DNA from: Actinomycetes bacterium
GTDB taxonomy: Bacteria; Actinomycetota; Actinomycetes; Propionibacteriales; Propionibacteriaceae
Assembly (NCBI GenBank): GCA_021803025.1
Contig: JAJZQV010000023.1
Coordinates: 1-35,794, forward strand
Reading direction: 5' to 3'
DNA length: 35,794 nucleotides
Program-made: the position numbers and the translations under genes
Shown here: in pieces, positions 15,190 through 23,790 of the stretch
Layout: every line of letters starts with the position of its first letter
Position numbering within the stretch: position 1 is the stretch's first letter
The notes under the pieces: model-generated
The model's input: only the letters and a program-made list of their open reading frames with translations
Databases searched by the model: none
Told to the model about the DNA's origin: nothing

Positions 15190-15975
15190 TCACGCGGTCA
15201 AGGACGCGATGATTCCCGGGACCTCCTCGGCGAGAACGACGGCACCCATGACGAGGACGAAGACGCCGAAGGACTTGCGCAGTGCTCGTTCCGGGATGCG
15301 TCCGATCAACGCCGTGCCGACGAAGGACCCGACGACGGCCGCGGCTGTGACCGCAAGCACGACGGGCCAGTCGAGTGACACGGTGACCAGATGGCCGACC
15401 AGCCCGGCCGAGGACTGCATCGCGATGACGAGCAGCGACGTCCCGACCGCCAGCGCCATGGGAAGACCGCCGAGGAGTGCGAGCGCCGGCACCACGAGGA
15501 ACCCACCCCCCGCCCCGACCAGGCTCGTCGCGAACCCGACGCCGAACCCGTCGAGAAGGACCCGGGCGGGATGACGCGTCGGTGCCGGGGTGTCCGAGGT
15601 CTGCTCACGCCTGCCACGGATCATGGCCAGCGACGTCACGATCATCATGATGGCGAACAGCACCATGAGCACGGCACCTGGGATGAACCCTCCGATGAGC
15701 CCCCCGACGAAGGCGCCCACCATCCCTGCCAAGCCGAACACGACACCGGTGCGCCACGTGATGCGGCCGGCACGGGCGTGCCGAACCATCCCGACGAGCG
15801 CCGTCACGCCGACGACGAACAGCGACGACGTGATGGCTCGGGTCGGGTCCATACCCAGCACGTACGTGAGGATCGGGACCGTCAGGATCGAACCGCCGCC
15901 GCCGAGCAGGCCCAGGCTCACACCGACCAGGACCGACAGGACGAGGGTCATGAGCAACGGCGCAGTGATCGCCAT
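15190..15975 (-). CDS. TauE/SafE-family sulfite/sulfur-anion exporter
   Basis: A 261-aa inner-membrane protein of the TauE/SafE (TSUP) family with about eight transmembrane segments in two homologous halves, each opening with a glycine-rich loop (GLLGGGGSILTVPIL near residue 25 and SLVGAGGGFLVVPAL near 155). Members export sulfite, thiosulfate or sulfoacetate. It starts 6 nt after the single-domain rhodanese and ends the operon before a terminator. With a persulfide dioxygenase upstream, which yields sulfite, export of sulfite or thiosulfate is the natural role; this is inference from context. Confidence 0.88.
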   Translation of the reverse strand: MAITAPLLMTLVLSVLVGVSLGLLGGGGSILTVPILTYVLGMDPTRAITSSLFVVGVTALVGMVRHARAGRITWRTGVVFGLAGMVGAFVGGLIGGFIPGAVLMVLFAIMMIVTSLAMIRGRREQTSDTPAPTRHPARVLLDGFGVGFATSLVGAGGGFLVVPALALLGGLPMALAVGTSLLVIAMQSSAGLVGHLVTVSLDWPVVLAVTAAAVVGSFVGTALIGRIPERALRKSFGVFVLVMGAVVLAEEVPGIIASLTA

Positions 15976-15981
15976 TGCCGC

Positions 15982-16278
15982 TCAGACCGTCGGGAGACCG
16001 GCGGACTGCCAGGCGAGCATCCCGCCCGCCATGTTGTCGCAGACGTACCCGGCCGATGCCAGCATCCGCGTGGCGACGCCGCTGCGGTTGCCGCTGCGGC
16101 ACACGGCGACCACGGGACGGTTTCGATCCAGCTCGCCGAGCCTCCCCCCGAGCTGACCGAGGGGGATGTGCACGCTTCCAGGGATGCGGCCCTGCGCCAC
16201 CTCGTGGTCCTCGCGCACGTCGACGATCTGAGCGAGCTGAATGCGCTCGAAGGCTTCGTGAACACTGATGTCAGGCAA
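15982..16278 (-). CDS. Single-domain rhodanese (sulfurtransferase)
   Basis: A 98-aa rhodanese that carries sulfane sulfur on a cysteine persulfide. The active-site loop CRSGNRS has its Cys at residue 60; the CDC25-like DVREDHEVAQGRIPGSVHIP and the late GGMLAWQSAGLP are typical of the single-domain (GlpE/PspE) class. The start is taken as TTG 16278, giving MPDISVHEAF, because AGGAGG lies 7 nt upstream; the gene then overlaps the end of the CstB-like gene by 8 nt. A longer start inside the upstream gene would add a basic stretch with no counterpart in the family. It probably passes sulfur to or from the adjacent persulfide dioxygenase. Confidence 0.88.
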   Translation of the reverse strand: MPDISVHEAFERIQLAQIVDVREDHEVAQGRIPGSVHIPLGQLGGRLGELDRNRPVVAVCRSGNRSGVATRMLASAGYVCDNMAGGMLAWQSAGLPTV

Positions 16279-17677
16279 CTTTCGCCTCCTCCTCGGCCTG
16301 GTAGTCGAGCCATCCGACATAGCTGCCGTCGAGCTCCACGACGTCGTACCCCGCGCGCCTCAGAGCGCTCGCTGCGACGCTGTTGCGCACGCCGCTCTGG
16401 CAGTACGTCACGATCCTTCCCGCGGCCGGCAGCTCATCGAGTCGCCACATGACGCGACCGGCGCTCAGGTGGACGGCTCCGGGGATGTGGCCCGCCTCGT
16501 ACTCCGTACGGTTGCGGACGTCGAGCAGGATTGCGCGCTCGGTGGTCTCGAGCTGGTCCGGGCTGATCACCGCAGGCACCTCGCGAGGCAGACCCGCGAT
16601 GCTCCTCGTGAACCCGATCGTCGTGTCGATGCCGACCCGCACCACATGGTCGCGGAACTCCTGAGCCGTGGCCTCGTCCGGTGCGAGCACGACGAGAGGA
16701 CGGTGCTCTCGCTCCGGGTCGTACACCCAGGCGGCATAGCTGGCTGCCTTCTCGACCCCGGGGATGTTGAGCGACCGAGCGACCGTGCCCTCGTGGACCT
16801 CGGAGCGGTCACGTGTGTCGACGAAGATCACCTCGTCTGCGACCAGGCGCTCAGAGAGGGTGTGCGCGTCGAGCTCGACAAGGCGCGGCGGCTCTCCCAT
16901 CACCGCCGGCCCGAGCTTGTTCTGCCTCTTCATGCGGGCGAAGTACGCGTGGGCGTCGGGCTGCCCGTCGAGCAGCGCGCGCACGAAGCCCTCCTCGTCG
17001 CGGTCGCGGAGGTAGCCGGCCCACCAGGCGTTCTCGCGCTCGTACCCGACAGTCGTCGAGGCGATGGCCCCGAGGGCCCGTCCGCAGGCGCTGCCCGCGC
17101 CGTGAGCGGGCAGGACCTGGACGTAGTCGGGAAGGGTCAGGAACTCGTCGCGCAGGCTCGCGAACAGCTGGCGAGCGCCCTCGAACCTCGTGTCGACGCC
17201 GCCGGCCGCCTCGTCGAGAAGATCGGGACGACCGAGATCGCCCACGAACACGAAGTCCCCGGACAGCAGATAGCCCGGCTTGTCGCTGAATGCCCCGTCA
17301 GTCACAAGGAAGGACAGGTGCTCCGGCGTGTGCCCGGGAGTGTGCCTGGCTTCGACCGTGAGGTTGCCGATGCTGATCGCGTCGCCGTGGCGGAGCCGCT
17401 CGGCCTCGAACTCGTACTGCCAGTCCTCTCCACCTTCGCCGGAGACGTACAGCGTGGCCCCGGTGGCCTCAGCCAGCTCGCGGCTGCCGGACAGGTAGTC
17501 GGCGTGGATGTGAGTCTCGGTCACTGCGGCGATCCGCATGCCCTTGCGCGCCGCGAGGTCGAGGTACGGGGTGAGGTCGCGCCGAGGGTCGACGACGATC
17601 GCCTCTCCCGTGGCCTGGCAGCCAATGACGTAGCTGGCCTGCGCCAGGTCTTCGTCGTAGATACGTTCGAGCAGCAT
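16271..17677 (-). CDS. CstB-like persulfide dioxygenase-rhodanese fusion (MBL fold)
   Basis: A 468-aa three-domain protein. Residues 1-240 are an ETHE1-type metallo-beta-lactamase domain: HIHAD (56-60), HTPGHT with His 116, SGDFVFVGDLGRPD (Asp 141) and LPAHGAGS supply the iron ligands of persulfide dioxygenases. Residues about 255-350 are a rhodanese fold without Cys (LAPDEAT in the loop), i.e. a pseudo-rhodanese. Residues about 365-460 are an active rhodanese with CQSGVRN (Cys 426). This order matches CstB, which oxidises low-molecular-weight persulfides to sulfite and thiosulfate. The start at ATG 17677 has AGGAGG four bases upstream; ATG 17680 is adjacent. First gene of the operon, behind two CsoR/CstR-type palindromes. 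Confidence 0.9.
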   Translation of the reverse strand: MLLERIYDEDLAQASYVIGCQATGEAIVVDPRRDLTPYLDLAARKGMRIAAVTETHIHADYLSGSRELAEATGATLYVSGEGGEDWQYEFEAERLRHGDAISIGNLTVEARHTPGHTPEHLSFLVTDGAFSDKPGYLLSGDFVFVGDLGRPDLLDEAAGGVDTRFEGARQLFASLRDEFLTLPDYVQVLPAHGAGSACGRALGAIASTTVGYERENAWWAGYLRDRDEEGFVRALLDGQPDAHAYFARMKRQNKLGPAVMGEPPRLVELDAHTLSERLVADEVIFVDTRDRSEVHEGTVARSLNIPGVEKAASYAAWVYDPEREHRPLVVLAPDEATAQEFRDHVVRVGIDTTIGFTRSIAGLPREVPAVISPDQLETTERAILLDVRNRTEYEAGHIPGAVHLSAGRVMWRLDELPAAGRIVTYCQSGVRNSVAASALRRAGYDVVELDGSYVGWLDYQAEEEAKVA

Positions 17678-17702
17678 CATGCCTCCTGTCTGTCCCATGC
17701 GA

Positions 17703-17719
17703 ATACCCCAGTGGGGTAT
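17703..17719. promoter_or_regulatory. CsoR/CstR-type operator palindrome (downstream site)
   Basis: ATACCCC-AGT-GGGGTAT is a perfect 17-bp palindrome between the promoter and the CstB-like gene. ATACCCC/GGGGTAT arms are the known style of CsoR-family (CstR persulfide sensor, CsoR copper sensor) operators. Given the operon content, a CstR-like regulator is likeliest; its gene is not in this window. Confidence 0.75.
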
Positions 17720-17731
17720 GGGTCGCGGTCC

Positions 17732-17759
17732 AGTATACATACCCCCACGGGTACGACAA
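17732..17759 (-). promoter_or_regulatory. Promoter of the sulfur operon
   Basis: On the minus strand TTGTCG (17754-17759) and TATACT (17732-17737) are separated by 16 bp, a good vegetative-sigma promoter. The spacer is occupied by an operator-like palindrome, so repressor binding would block RNA polymerase. Confidence 0.7.
17740..17753. promoter_or_regulatory. Second operator palindrome, inside the promoter spacer
   Basis: TACCC-CCAC-GGGTA lies exactly between the -35 and -10 boxes. It shares the C-tract/G-tract style of the site at 17703-17719, 20 bp away, suggesting two repressor assemblies on one promoter. Confidence 0.65.
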
Positions 17760-17787
17760 GAGAACCCGGAACGACCGGGAAGCTCAA

Positions 17788-17817
17788 GCGCCCGGCCCCT
17801 CTGAGGGGACCGGGCGC
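17788..17817 (-). terminator. Terminator of ilvBNC
   Basis: GCGCCCGGCCCCTC and GAGGGGACCGGGCGC-type arms form a long GC stem about 18 nt after the ilvC stop; the minus strand continues GCTTGAGC. It shares CGCCCGGCCCCTC and GGGGACCGG with the hairpin at 15146-15173. Confidence 0.7.
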
Positions 17818-17834
17818 CTATCGTGAAGAGCATG

Positions 17835-18899
<1,065 letters not shown>

Positions 18900-19439
18900 T
18901 CAGACGCGCTCGGACTTCGGGGTCTTGTCGTAGCGGCTGCGGTCGGTGATGGCACGGGAGCCACGGCCGAGGGCCACAGAGCCGGACTGGACCAGTTCAC
19001 GGATACCGTACGGCTCCAGCAGCTGCAGGAGGGCCTGGATCTTGCCGTAGCCACCGGTCGCCTCGACGACGACGGTGTCGGGGGCCACGTCGACGACGCG
19101 GCCGCGGAACATCTCGGCGATCTCGAGCACCTGGCTGCGGTTGCGCCCGTCGGCACGGACCTTGACGAGGATGAGCTCTCTCCGCACGGCCTCGCCGTGG
19201 TCGAACTCGAGGATGCGGATCACCTCGACGAGCTTGTTGAGCTGCTTGGTGATCTGCTCGAGCACGGCGTCGTTCTCGACCTCGATGACCAGCGTGACGC
19301 GGCTGAGCTCGTGGTTCTCGGTCGGACCGACGGCGAGAGACTCGATGTTGAAGCCACGGCGGGCGAACAGGCCCGAGATCCTGGCCAGGACGCCGGGCTG
19401 GTTCTGCACCAGCACCGACAGCGTGTGGAACGCGCTCAC
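18900..19439 (-). CDS. ilvN: Acetolactate synthase small (regulatory) subunit
   Basis: A 179-aa regulatory subunit giving valine feedback inhibition and full activity to IlvB. Residues 1-75 form the ACT domain ([20 protein letters not shown], then [11 protein letters not shown], then LSRVTLV), and the second half is the usual AHAS small-subunit C-terminal domain ([22 protein letters not shown]). GTG 19439 overlaps the ilvB stop as GTGA and is preceded by GAGGAGGAG, so synthesis is coupled to the catalytic subunit. Confidence 0.96.
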   Translation of the reverse strand: MSAFHTLSVLVQNQPGVLARISGLFARRGFNIESLAVGPTENHELSRVTLVIEVENDAVLEQITKQLNKLVEVIRILEFDHGEAVRRELILVKVRADGRNRSQVLEIAEMFRGRVVDVAPDTVVVEATGGYGKIQALLQLLEPYGIRELVQSGSVALGRGSRAITDRSRYDKTPKSERV

Positions 19440-21190
19440 AGCTCCTCCTCATCCCACGCCGGAGCGAGGTCCTTCGCGATCTTGATGTCGCTGTTCGAGG
19501 TCCCCGCAGCCACCATCGGCCACACCATCGCGTCCTTGTGGACGACGAAGTCGATGACGACGGGGCGGTCGTTGATCTCCAGCGCCTGCTTGATGACCAT
19601 GTCGACCTCGGCCGGCGTCTCTGCCCGGAGCCCGACGCAGCCCATGGCCTCGGCGAGCTTCACGAAGTCGGGGATCCGCCACGAGTGGAGGTCGGTGTTC
19701 GAGTGTCTCCCGTTGTAGAACAGCGTCTGCCACTGGCGCACCATGCCGAGCGACTCGTTGTTGATGATCGCGATCTTGACCGGGATGTCGTTGAGCGCGC
19801 ACGTGACGAGCTCCTGGTTGGTCATCTGGAAGCACCCGTCGCCGTCGATGCCCCACACCACGGCGTCGGGCTTGCCGACCTTGGCGCCCATGGCGGCTGG
19901 GACGCAGTACCCCATCGTGCCCGCGCCGCCCGAAGTCAGCCACGTGTGCGGCTTCTGGTGCGGCAGGAAGTGGGCGGCCCACATCTGGTGCTGGCCCACG
20001 CCGGTGGCGAAGATGGTGTCCGGTCCGCTGAGCTCGCCGATCCGCTTGATGACCTCCTGGGGCTGCAGGTAGTCGTCCGTGGGGTCCCCCGGGTCGGTCG
20101 GGTAGCGCTCCTTGAGACTTGCGAGGTACGAGGTCCAGGGAGCGAGGTCCTTCAGCGTCTCGCCCTCCAGCTCACGCGCCAGCTGGGCCATCATGAGCTT
20201 CGCGTCTCCGACGATGGGCAGGTCCGCCTCGCGGTTCTTCCCGATCTCGGCCGGATCGATGTCGCAGTGGATGACCTTGGCCTCGGGCGCGAACGTCGAC
20301 AGCTGGCCGGTCACCCGGTCGTCGAACCGCATCCCGATCGCGATGAACAGGTCGCAGCGCTGGAGCGCCCCGACGGCTGCCACGGTTCCGTGCATCCCCG
20401 GCATCCCCATGTTCAGGGGATGCGCGTCGGGAAACATCCCGCGCGCCATGAGGGTGGTCACGACCGGGATGCCCGTCTGCTCGACGAGGTGGGCGAGCTC
20501 CGCGCCGCCGTCGGCCTTGCTCACACCGCCGCCGATGACAAACACCGGGCGGGACGCGTCCGCGATCATCTTGGCGGCCTGCTGCACCTGGCGCGTGTGG
20601 GGACGGACCGTCGGACGGTAGCCGGGGAGGTCCACCTCGCCGGTCCACTCGAACTGCGTCATCGCTGAGAGGGCGTCCTTGCTGATGTCGACGAGGACGG
20701 GCCCGGGCCGTCCCGTACCTGCGATCTCGAACGCCGCCGCGATGGCGGACGGGATCTCGGCGGGGTTGGTGACGAGGAAGTTGTGCTTGGTGATCGGGAA
20801 CGTGATGCCCCGGATGTCGGCCTCCTGGAACGCGTCGGTCCCGATGGCCGCCGAGTTCACCTGCCCGGTGATCGCGACGATCGGCACCGAGTCCATGTAC
20901 GCGTCGGCCAGGCCGGTGACGAGGTTCGTCGCACCGGGGCCGGAGGTCGCCATGCACACGCCGACCTTGCCCGTGGCCACCGCGTAGCCCTCGGCGGCGT
21001 GCGCGGCGCCCTGCTCGTGCCGCACGAGGATGTGACGCACCTTCGAGTCGAACAGCGGGTCGTACGCAGGAAGGATCGCGCCGCCCGGGATGCCGAAGAT
21101 GACTTCTACGCCCACAGCCTCGAGCGATGCGACGAGAGCCTGGGCGCCCGTCATGGTCTGCTTGCTGTCGGAGAGCACTGTGTGTGTCAT
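19436..21190 (-). CDS. ilvB: Acetolactate synthase large (catalytic) subunit
   Basis: A 584-aa ThDP enzyme that condenses two pyruvates to acetolactate, or pyruvate with 2-ketobutyrate to acetohydroxybutyrate. Seen: [15 protein letters not shown] (residues 32-46), catalytic Glu 59 in [14 protein letters not shown], the central FAD-binding domain with [10 protein letters not shown], and the ThDP/Mg motif [15 protein letters not shown] near residues 445-460 with a downstream [12 protein letters not shown]. Start ATG 21190 with GAGGAG 6 nt upstream. A transcription attenuator with a BCAA leader peptide precedes it. Confidence 0.97.
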   Translation of the reverse strand: MTHTVLSDSKQTMTGAQALVASLEAVGVEVIFGIPGGAILPAYDPLFDSKVRHILVRHEQGAAHAAEGYAVATGKVGVCMATSGPGATNLVTGLADAYMDSVPIVAITGQVNSAAIGTDAFQEADIRGITFPITKHNFLVTNPAEIPSAIAAAFEIAGTGRPGPVLVDISKDALSAMTQFEWTGEVDLPGYRPTVRPHTRQVQQAAKMIADASRPVFVIGGGVSKADGGAELAHLVEQTGIPVVTTLMARGMFPDAHPLNMGMPGMHGTVAAVGALQRCDLFIAIGMRFDDRVTGQLSTFAPEAKVIHCDIDPAEIGKNREADLPIVGDAKLMMAQLARELEGETLKDLAPWTSYLASLKERYPTDPGDPTDDYLQPQEVIKRIGELSGPDTIFATGVGQHQMWAAHFLPHQKPHTWLTSGGAGTMGYCVPAAMGAKVGKPDAVVWGIDGDGCFQMTNQELVTCALNDIPVKIAIINNESLGMVRQWQTLFYNGRHSNTDLHSWRIPDFVKLAEAMGCVGLRAETPAEVDMVIKQALEINDRPVVIDFVVHKDAMVWPMVAAGTSNSDIKIAKDLAPAWDEEEL

Positions 21191-21232
21191 CTGTCGCTCC
21201 TCGGGTGAGTAGGTCTACGTGCGGCTGTCATG

Positions 21233-21265
21233 AAAAAACCCCCGCTGCCGTTCGGCAGACGAGGG
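21233..21265 (-). terminator. ilvB attenuator terminator
   Basis: On the minus strand CCCTCGTCTGCC pairs with GGCAGCGGGGG around GAAC and is followed directly by six T residues: a classical intrinsic terminator 43 nt upstream of the ilvB start. Together with the leader peptide and the pause-type hairpin it makes up a transcription attenuator. Confidence 0.85.
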
Positions 21266-21266
21266 T

Positions 21267-21298
21267 GCGTGTCGACGGCCCCGGGGGCCACGACACGC
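21267..21298 (-). other. ilvB leader hairpin (likely pause/protector stem)
   Basis: GCGTGTCG (21267-21274) pairs with CGACACGC (21291-21298), and GGCCCC with GGGGCC inside. It begins 2 nt past the leader-peptide stop, so a ribosome at the stop or stalled on the leader codons would disturb it. An explicit antiterminator pairing was not worked out by eye. Confidence 0.7.
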
Positions 21299-21300
21299 TG

Positions 21301-21324
21301 TCACAGTACGAGGACGATCCGCAC
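21301..21324 (-). CDS. ilvB attenuator leader peptide (M-R-I-V-L-V-L)
   Basis: GTG CGG ATC GTC CTC GTA CTG TGA encodes a 7-aa peptide of which five consecutive residues are Ile, Val or Leu, the end products of the operon. It is too short for normal gene finding. It sits directly upstream of two hairpins, the second with a T6 tract, and then ilvB, as in ribosome-mediated attenuation. No Shine-Dalgarno is present; a -10 box lies 7 nt before the GTG, so the leader appears to be translated from a leaderless RNA. Confidence 0.85.
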   Translation of the reverse strand: MRIVLVL

Positions 21325-21331
21325 GTCGCCC

Positions 21332-21361
21332 ACTATGCCGCTGGACTGCGGATGACGTCAA
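21332..21361 (-). promoter_or_regulatory. ilvBNC promoter
   Basis: On the minus strand TTGACG (21356-21361) and CATAGT (21332-21337) are spaced by 18 bp. The -10 lies 7 nt from the leader-peptide GTG, placing the transcription start at or next to that codon. Confidence 0.75.
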
Positions 21362-21388
21362 TGCGTGGACTGGTGTTCTCGACATGCG

Positions 21389-21418
21389 GACGGGGACGGC
21401 CCGAAGGCCATCCCCGTC
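21389..21418 (-). terminator. Terminator hairpin of the small membrane protein gene
   Basis: GACGGGGA-C-GGCC and GGCC-A-TCCCCGTC pair over 12 bp with one mismatch around CGAA, 10 nt past the stop at 21429. No T-run. It also separates this gene from the ilvB promoter downstream. Confidence 0.6.
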
Positions 21419-21428
21419 GTGATGCGGT

Positions 21429-22031
21429 TCAGCTCACCGAGACGCTCTGGGGAGCCGCAGCCTCCGACTTGCCCTTGAGCACAGTGAAGGAAAGCACGAC
21501 CAGGGCCGCGCCGAGGATGAGCGCGATGGCGCCGATCCAGATGGCGATGGTGCCGATGAGCCAGAACGCGTAGGCGGTCAGGAGGCTCGTGCGCAGCATG
21601 TCACCCTTGAACAGCGTGTCGCGGAGACCGGAGTACGCGGCCTTCTGGGTGGAATCAGTCGTGGCGCTGACCACGGCACCGAGCCCGGAGTAGGTGCACT
21701 TGTCGGCGGGCACCGCCGGGACGGCGTTGCCGTTGGCGTCCTTGACCGTGCTGCAGGCGGCGGTCATGTGCTCCCAGATGTAGTGGTTGGCGTAGGCCTG
21801 GGCCGCGTCGCCGCTGGCCATGGGCTGACCGGCGAATGGGGCCAGGGCATCCTGCGAGGCCTTCGGCAGGTTCTTGTACGCCGCAGCCGCCGGCATCGTG
21901 ATCTTCTCCTGAGAGAGCTGGTCAGTGACGTAGCCGTGTGCGTAGAGGCCGGCGACGAGAGCGAAGACGCCCACGGCCAGCGCGATGACACCGAAAACCT
22001 GGGCGAGCACCCGGTAGACGACAGTCTTCAT
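21429..22031 (-). CDS. Membrane protein of unknown function (actinobacterial family often mislabelled LigA)
   Basis: A 200-aa protein with one N-terminal membrane helix (about residues 8-33), a roughly 110-residue outside domain rich in Ala/Thr/Ser with two cysteines (in AACSTV and DKCTYSG, possibly a disulfide), and two C-terminal helices (about 150-185). Proteins opening MKTVVYRVLAQVFGVIAL with YAHGYV-DQLSQEKITMP are widespread in Actinobacteria and have been named 'aromatic ring-opening dioxygenase LigA' without enzymatic evidence; no dioxygenase motif is visible here. ATG 22031 has AAGGG 7 nt upstream. The gene stands alone between its own promoter and terminator. Confidence 0.75.
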   Translation of the reverse strand: MKTVVYRVLAQVFGVIALAVGVFALVAGLYAHGYVTDQLSQEKITMPAAAAYKNLPKASQDALAPFAGQPMASGDAAQAYANHYIWEHMTAACSTVKDANGNAVPAVPADKCTYSGLGAVVSATTDSTQKAAYSGLRDTLFKGDMLRTSLLTAYAFWLIGTIAIWIGAIALILGAALVVLSFTVLKGKSEAAAPQSVSVS

Positions 22032-22067
22032 TGCGGACCCTTCTTTTGTCTGCCGGGGAAGCTCCCG

Positions 22068-22096
22068 GCAATAGTTGTCGCTAGGAAGTAGACCAA
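22068..22096 (-). promoter_or_regulatory. Candidate promoter of the membrane protein gene
   Basis: On the minus strand TTGGTC (22091-22096) and TATTGC (22068-22073) are 17 bp apart. A GCCGGG/CCCGGC hairpin (22052-22069) follows at once in the 5' untranslated region. Confidence 0.4.
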
Positions 22097-22150
22097 ATGC
22101 TCTCAGGCTGCTTTCAGGCGGGGCTGGTTGAAGAGTCGAAGATTTCCGTT

Positions 22151-23395
22151 TCAGTCAACAGGGACAGGAGTTTTGACGTCGGCGCGAGCGCGCGGAACTC
22201 TGCTCCGACGCCATGTCACGCGCGCATGGACAGCCAGGGCCAGGATGAATGCCGTGCCAAGGGTCGGACCCAGATTTCCGACCATCTTCTGGCCCCAGGT
22301 GTACGTCAGCTCGACGTGCCCGCCGTACGGGAGAACGGCCAACGGGAGACACAAGGCGATCCAGATCGACCAGGCTCGCCCTGTCCACACGGCCCAGGCG
22401 GGAAGGGTGTTCGCACCCGCGACGGCGACGAGCAGGATCACTGCCCAGACGTAGTGATGCGTCCACGACAACGGGGATGCCAGACATGTGGCGAGGCCGA
22501 CCAGCCCCACCGCGAAGACCTTCTCCCCCCGCCTCCACCACCAGGCAGCCACGGCAGTCGCCACGAGGGCGACGAGGAAACCGATCCCCAAGGCGACGAT
22601 GACCGTCCTCCGGTCCTCCGCGAACCAGCGCGTCATCGCCCCCGTGATGCTCTGGTTGCCCACGTACACGGGGCCCGCCGTGTTCACCTCGCCCTTGCCG
22701 AGGCCGCGCCAGTACTCCAGCGACTCCGTCGGCAGGAGGATCCAGGCGATAGCGGTGAGGAAGACGAACGAGACGGTCGCCATGACCGCGACCCGTCGTT
22801 TCCAGATGAGGAAGGCGAGCACTACGAAGAGCAGGGGCGTGAGCTTCATGGCTGCCGCGAGGCCGATGAGCGCCCCCCTCGGAACCCGCCGGACATGGTC
22901 GGGCTCGTCCGGCAGGAGGTCCGCCACCACGAGCGCCATGAGCATCGTGTTGACCTGGCCGTAGCCCATCGTCGTACGGACCGGCTCCATGGCCAGCACG
23001 AGAGCGGCGGCGACCACGCCCAGGACAAGTCCCCGAGGGATGCGGATGCGTCTCAGGACGCTCAGGAGCGCTCCCGTGCCGATGACGGTCCAGATGACCT
23101 GCCACATCAGGTAGGGGCCGATGAGCAGCGGGGTCATGAGGATGGCGGCGATCGGCGGGTAGATGAACTTGAGGTTGTCGACCGGAGTGCTGGTCAGGTA
23201 GATGTCGCGGCCGTTGACCATATCGCGCACGGCGAGCCGGTAGACGCTGAGGTCGACGGTGTTCGGGCTGTACGGCCACAGGTGTCCGTTGGCGATGACG
23301 AGGGGCAGCAGCGCGAACGACACGACGAGCGCCGGCACCCACTCCGCCGCGGCCCTCGGGAGCCCGGCCCGAATGCGACTCAGGAGCCCGTTCAT
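22151..23395 (-). CDS. GT87-family (DUF2029) polyprenol-phosphate-mannose-dependent mannosyltransferase
   Basis: A 414-aa polytopic membrane protein with about ten to twelve hydrophobic segments. The first loop contains DLSVYRLAVRDMVNGRDIYL with the conserved early Asp of GT-C enzymes, followed by FIYPPIAAIL and later GYGQVNTMLMALVVADLL and LTPLLFVVLAFLIWKRR, all typical of GT87 alpha-mannosyltransferases that build lipomannan, PIM or related glycolipids outside the membrane using decaprenyl-phosphate mannose. ATG 23395 overlaps the HIT gene's stop (ATGA), so it closes a translationally coupled group. The acceptor cannot be told from the sequence. Confidence 0.82.
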   Translation of the reverse strand: MNGLLSRIRAGLPRAAAEWVPALVVSFALLPLVIANGHLWPYSPNTVDLSVYRLAVRDMVNGRDIYLTSTPVDNLKFIYPPIAAILMTPLLIGPYLMWQVIWTVIGTGALLSVLRRIRIPRGLVLGVVAAALVLAMEPVRTTMGYGQVNTMLMALVVADLLPDEPDHVRRVPRGALIGLAAAMKLTPLLFVVLAFLIWKRRVAVMATVSFVFLTAIAWILLPTESLEYWRGLGKGEVNTAGPVYVGNQSITGAMTRWFAEDRRTVIVALGIGFLVALVATAVAAWWWRRGEKVFAVGLVGLATCLASPLSWTHHYVWAVILLVAVAGANTLPAWAVWTGRAWSIWIALCLPLAVLPYGGHVELTYTWGQKMVGNLGPTLGTAFILALAVHARVTWRRSRVPRARADVKTPVPVD

Positions 23396-23790
23396 GCGGT
23401 CAGCTGCGCCCAGACGGCGTCTAGGTCGGTGCTGTCCCGACCCAGGAGGTTGTCGAGGCCGGACGCGTGGTGGTATCTGGGTACGAGGTGCACGTGCGCG
23501 TGCATGACCTCCTGTCCCGCCACCGCCCCCGCGCTCACGAGGACGTTGAGCCCGGCAGCGCCCAGCCTGTCCACGAGCAGCGGGACCACGGACTGCACGG
23601 CCGCCTGGACGTCGTTCCACATCGAGGGGTCGTCGACGATGCTCACCACGTGTCGCCGCGGGATCACCAGCGTGTGTCCCCGGTGCCATGGCTGGATGTC
23701 GAGGAATGCCAGGGCTGCGTCGTCTGCGTGGATCTGGCGGGACGGGACGGAGCCGTCGACGATGCCGCAGAACAGGCAGTCGTCGCTCAT
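23392..23790 (-). CDS. HIT-family nucleotide-binding protein
   Basis: A 132-aa histidine-triad protein. The triad HAHVHLVP lies near residues 96-103 (HxHxH), with an N-terminal CLFC zinc-type Cys pair and RQIHADDAALAFLDIQPWHRGHTLVIPRRH typical of bacterial HIT hydrolases (HinT/Fhit-like) that cleave nucleoside phosphoramidates or dinucleotides. Its start overlaps the dehydrogenase stop and its stop overlaps the next start, both as ATGA. The substrate is unknown. Confidence 0.92.
   Translation of the reverse strand: MSDDCLFCGIVDGSVPSRQIHADDAALAFLDIQPWHRGHTLVIPRRHVVSIVDDPSMWNDVQAAVQSVVPLLVDRLGAAGLNVLVSAGAVAGQEVMHAHVHLVPRYHHASGLDNLLGRDSTDLDAVWAQLTA

Noticed and set aside
14443-15193. Open frames on both strands across 14.4-15.2 kb
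   Set aside because: They run through repeats and the DUF6458-like gene in other frames, lack ribosome sites and show low-complexity translations.
21429-22031. Aromatic ring-opening dioxygenase (LigA)
   Set aside because: Although relatives carry that name, the protein is a three-helix membrane protein with no metal-binding dioxygenase motif.
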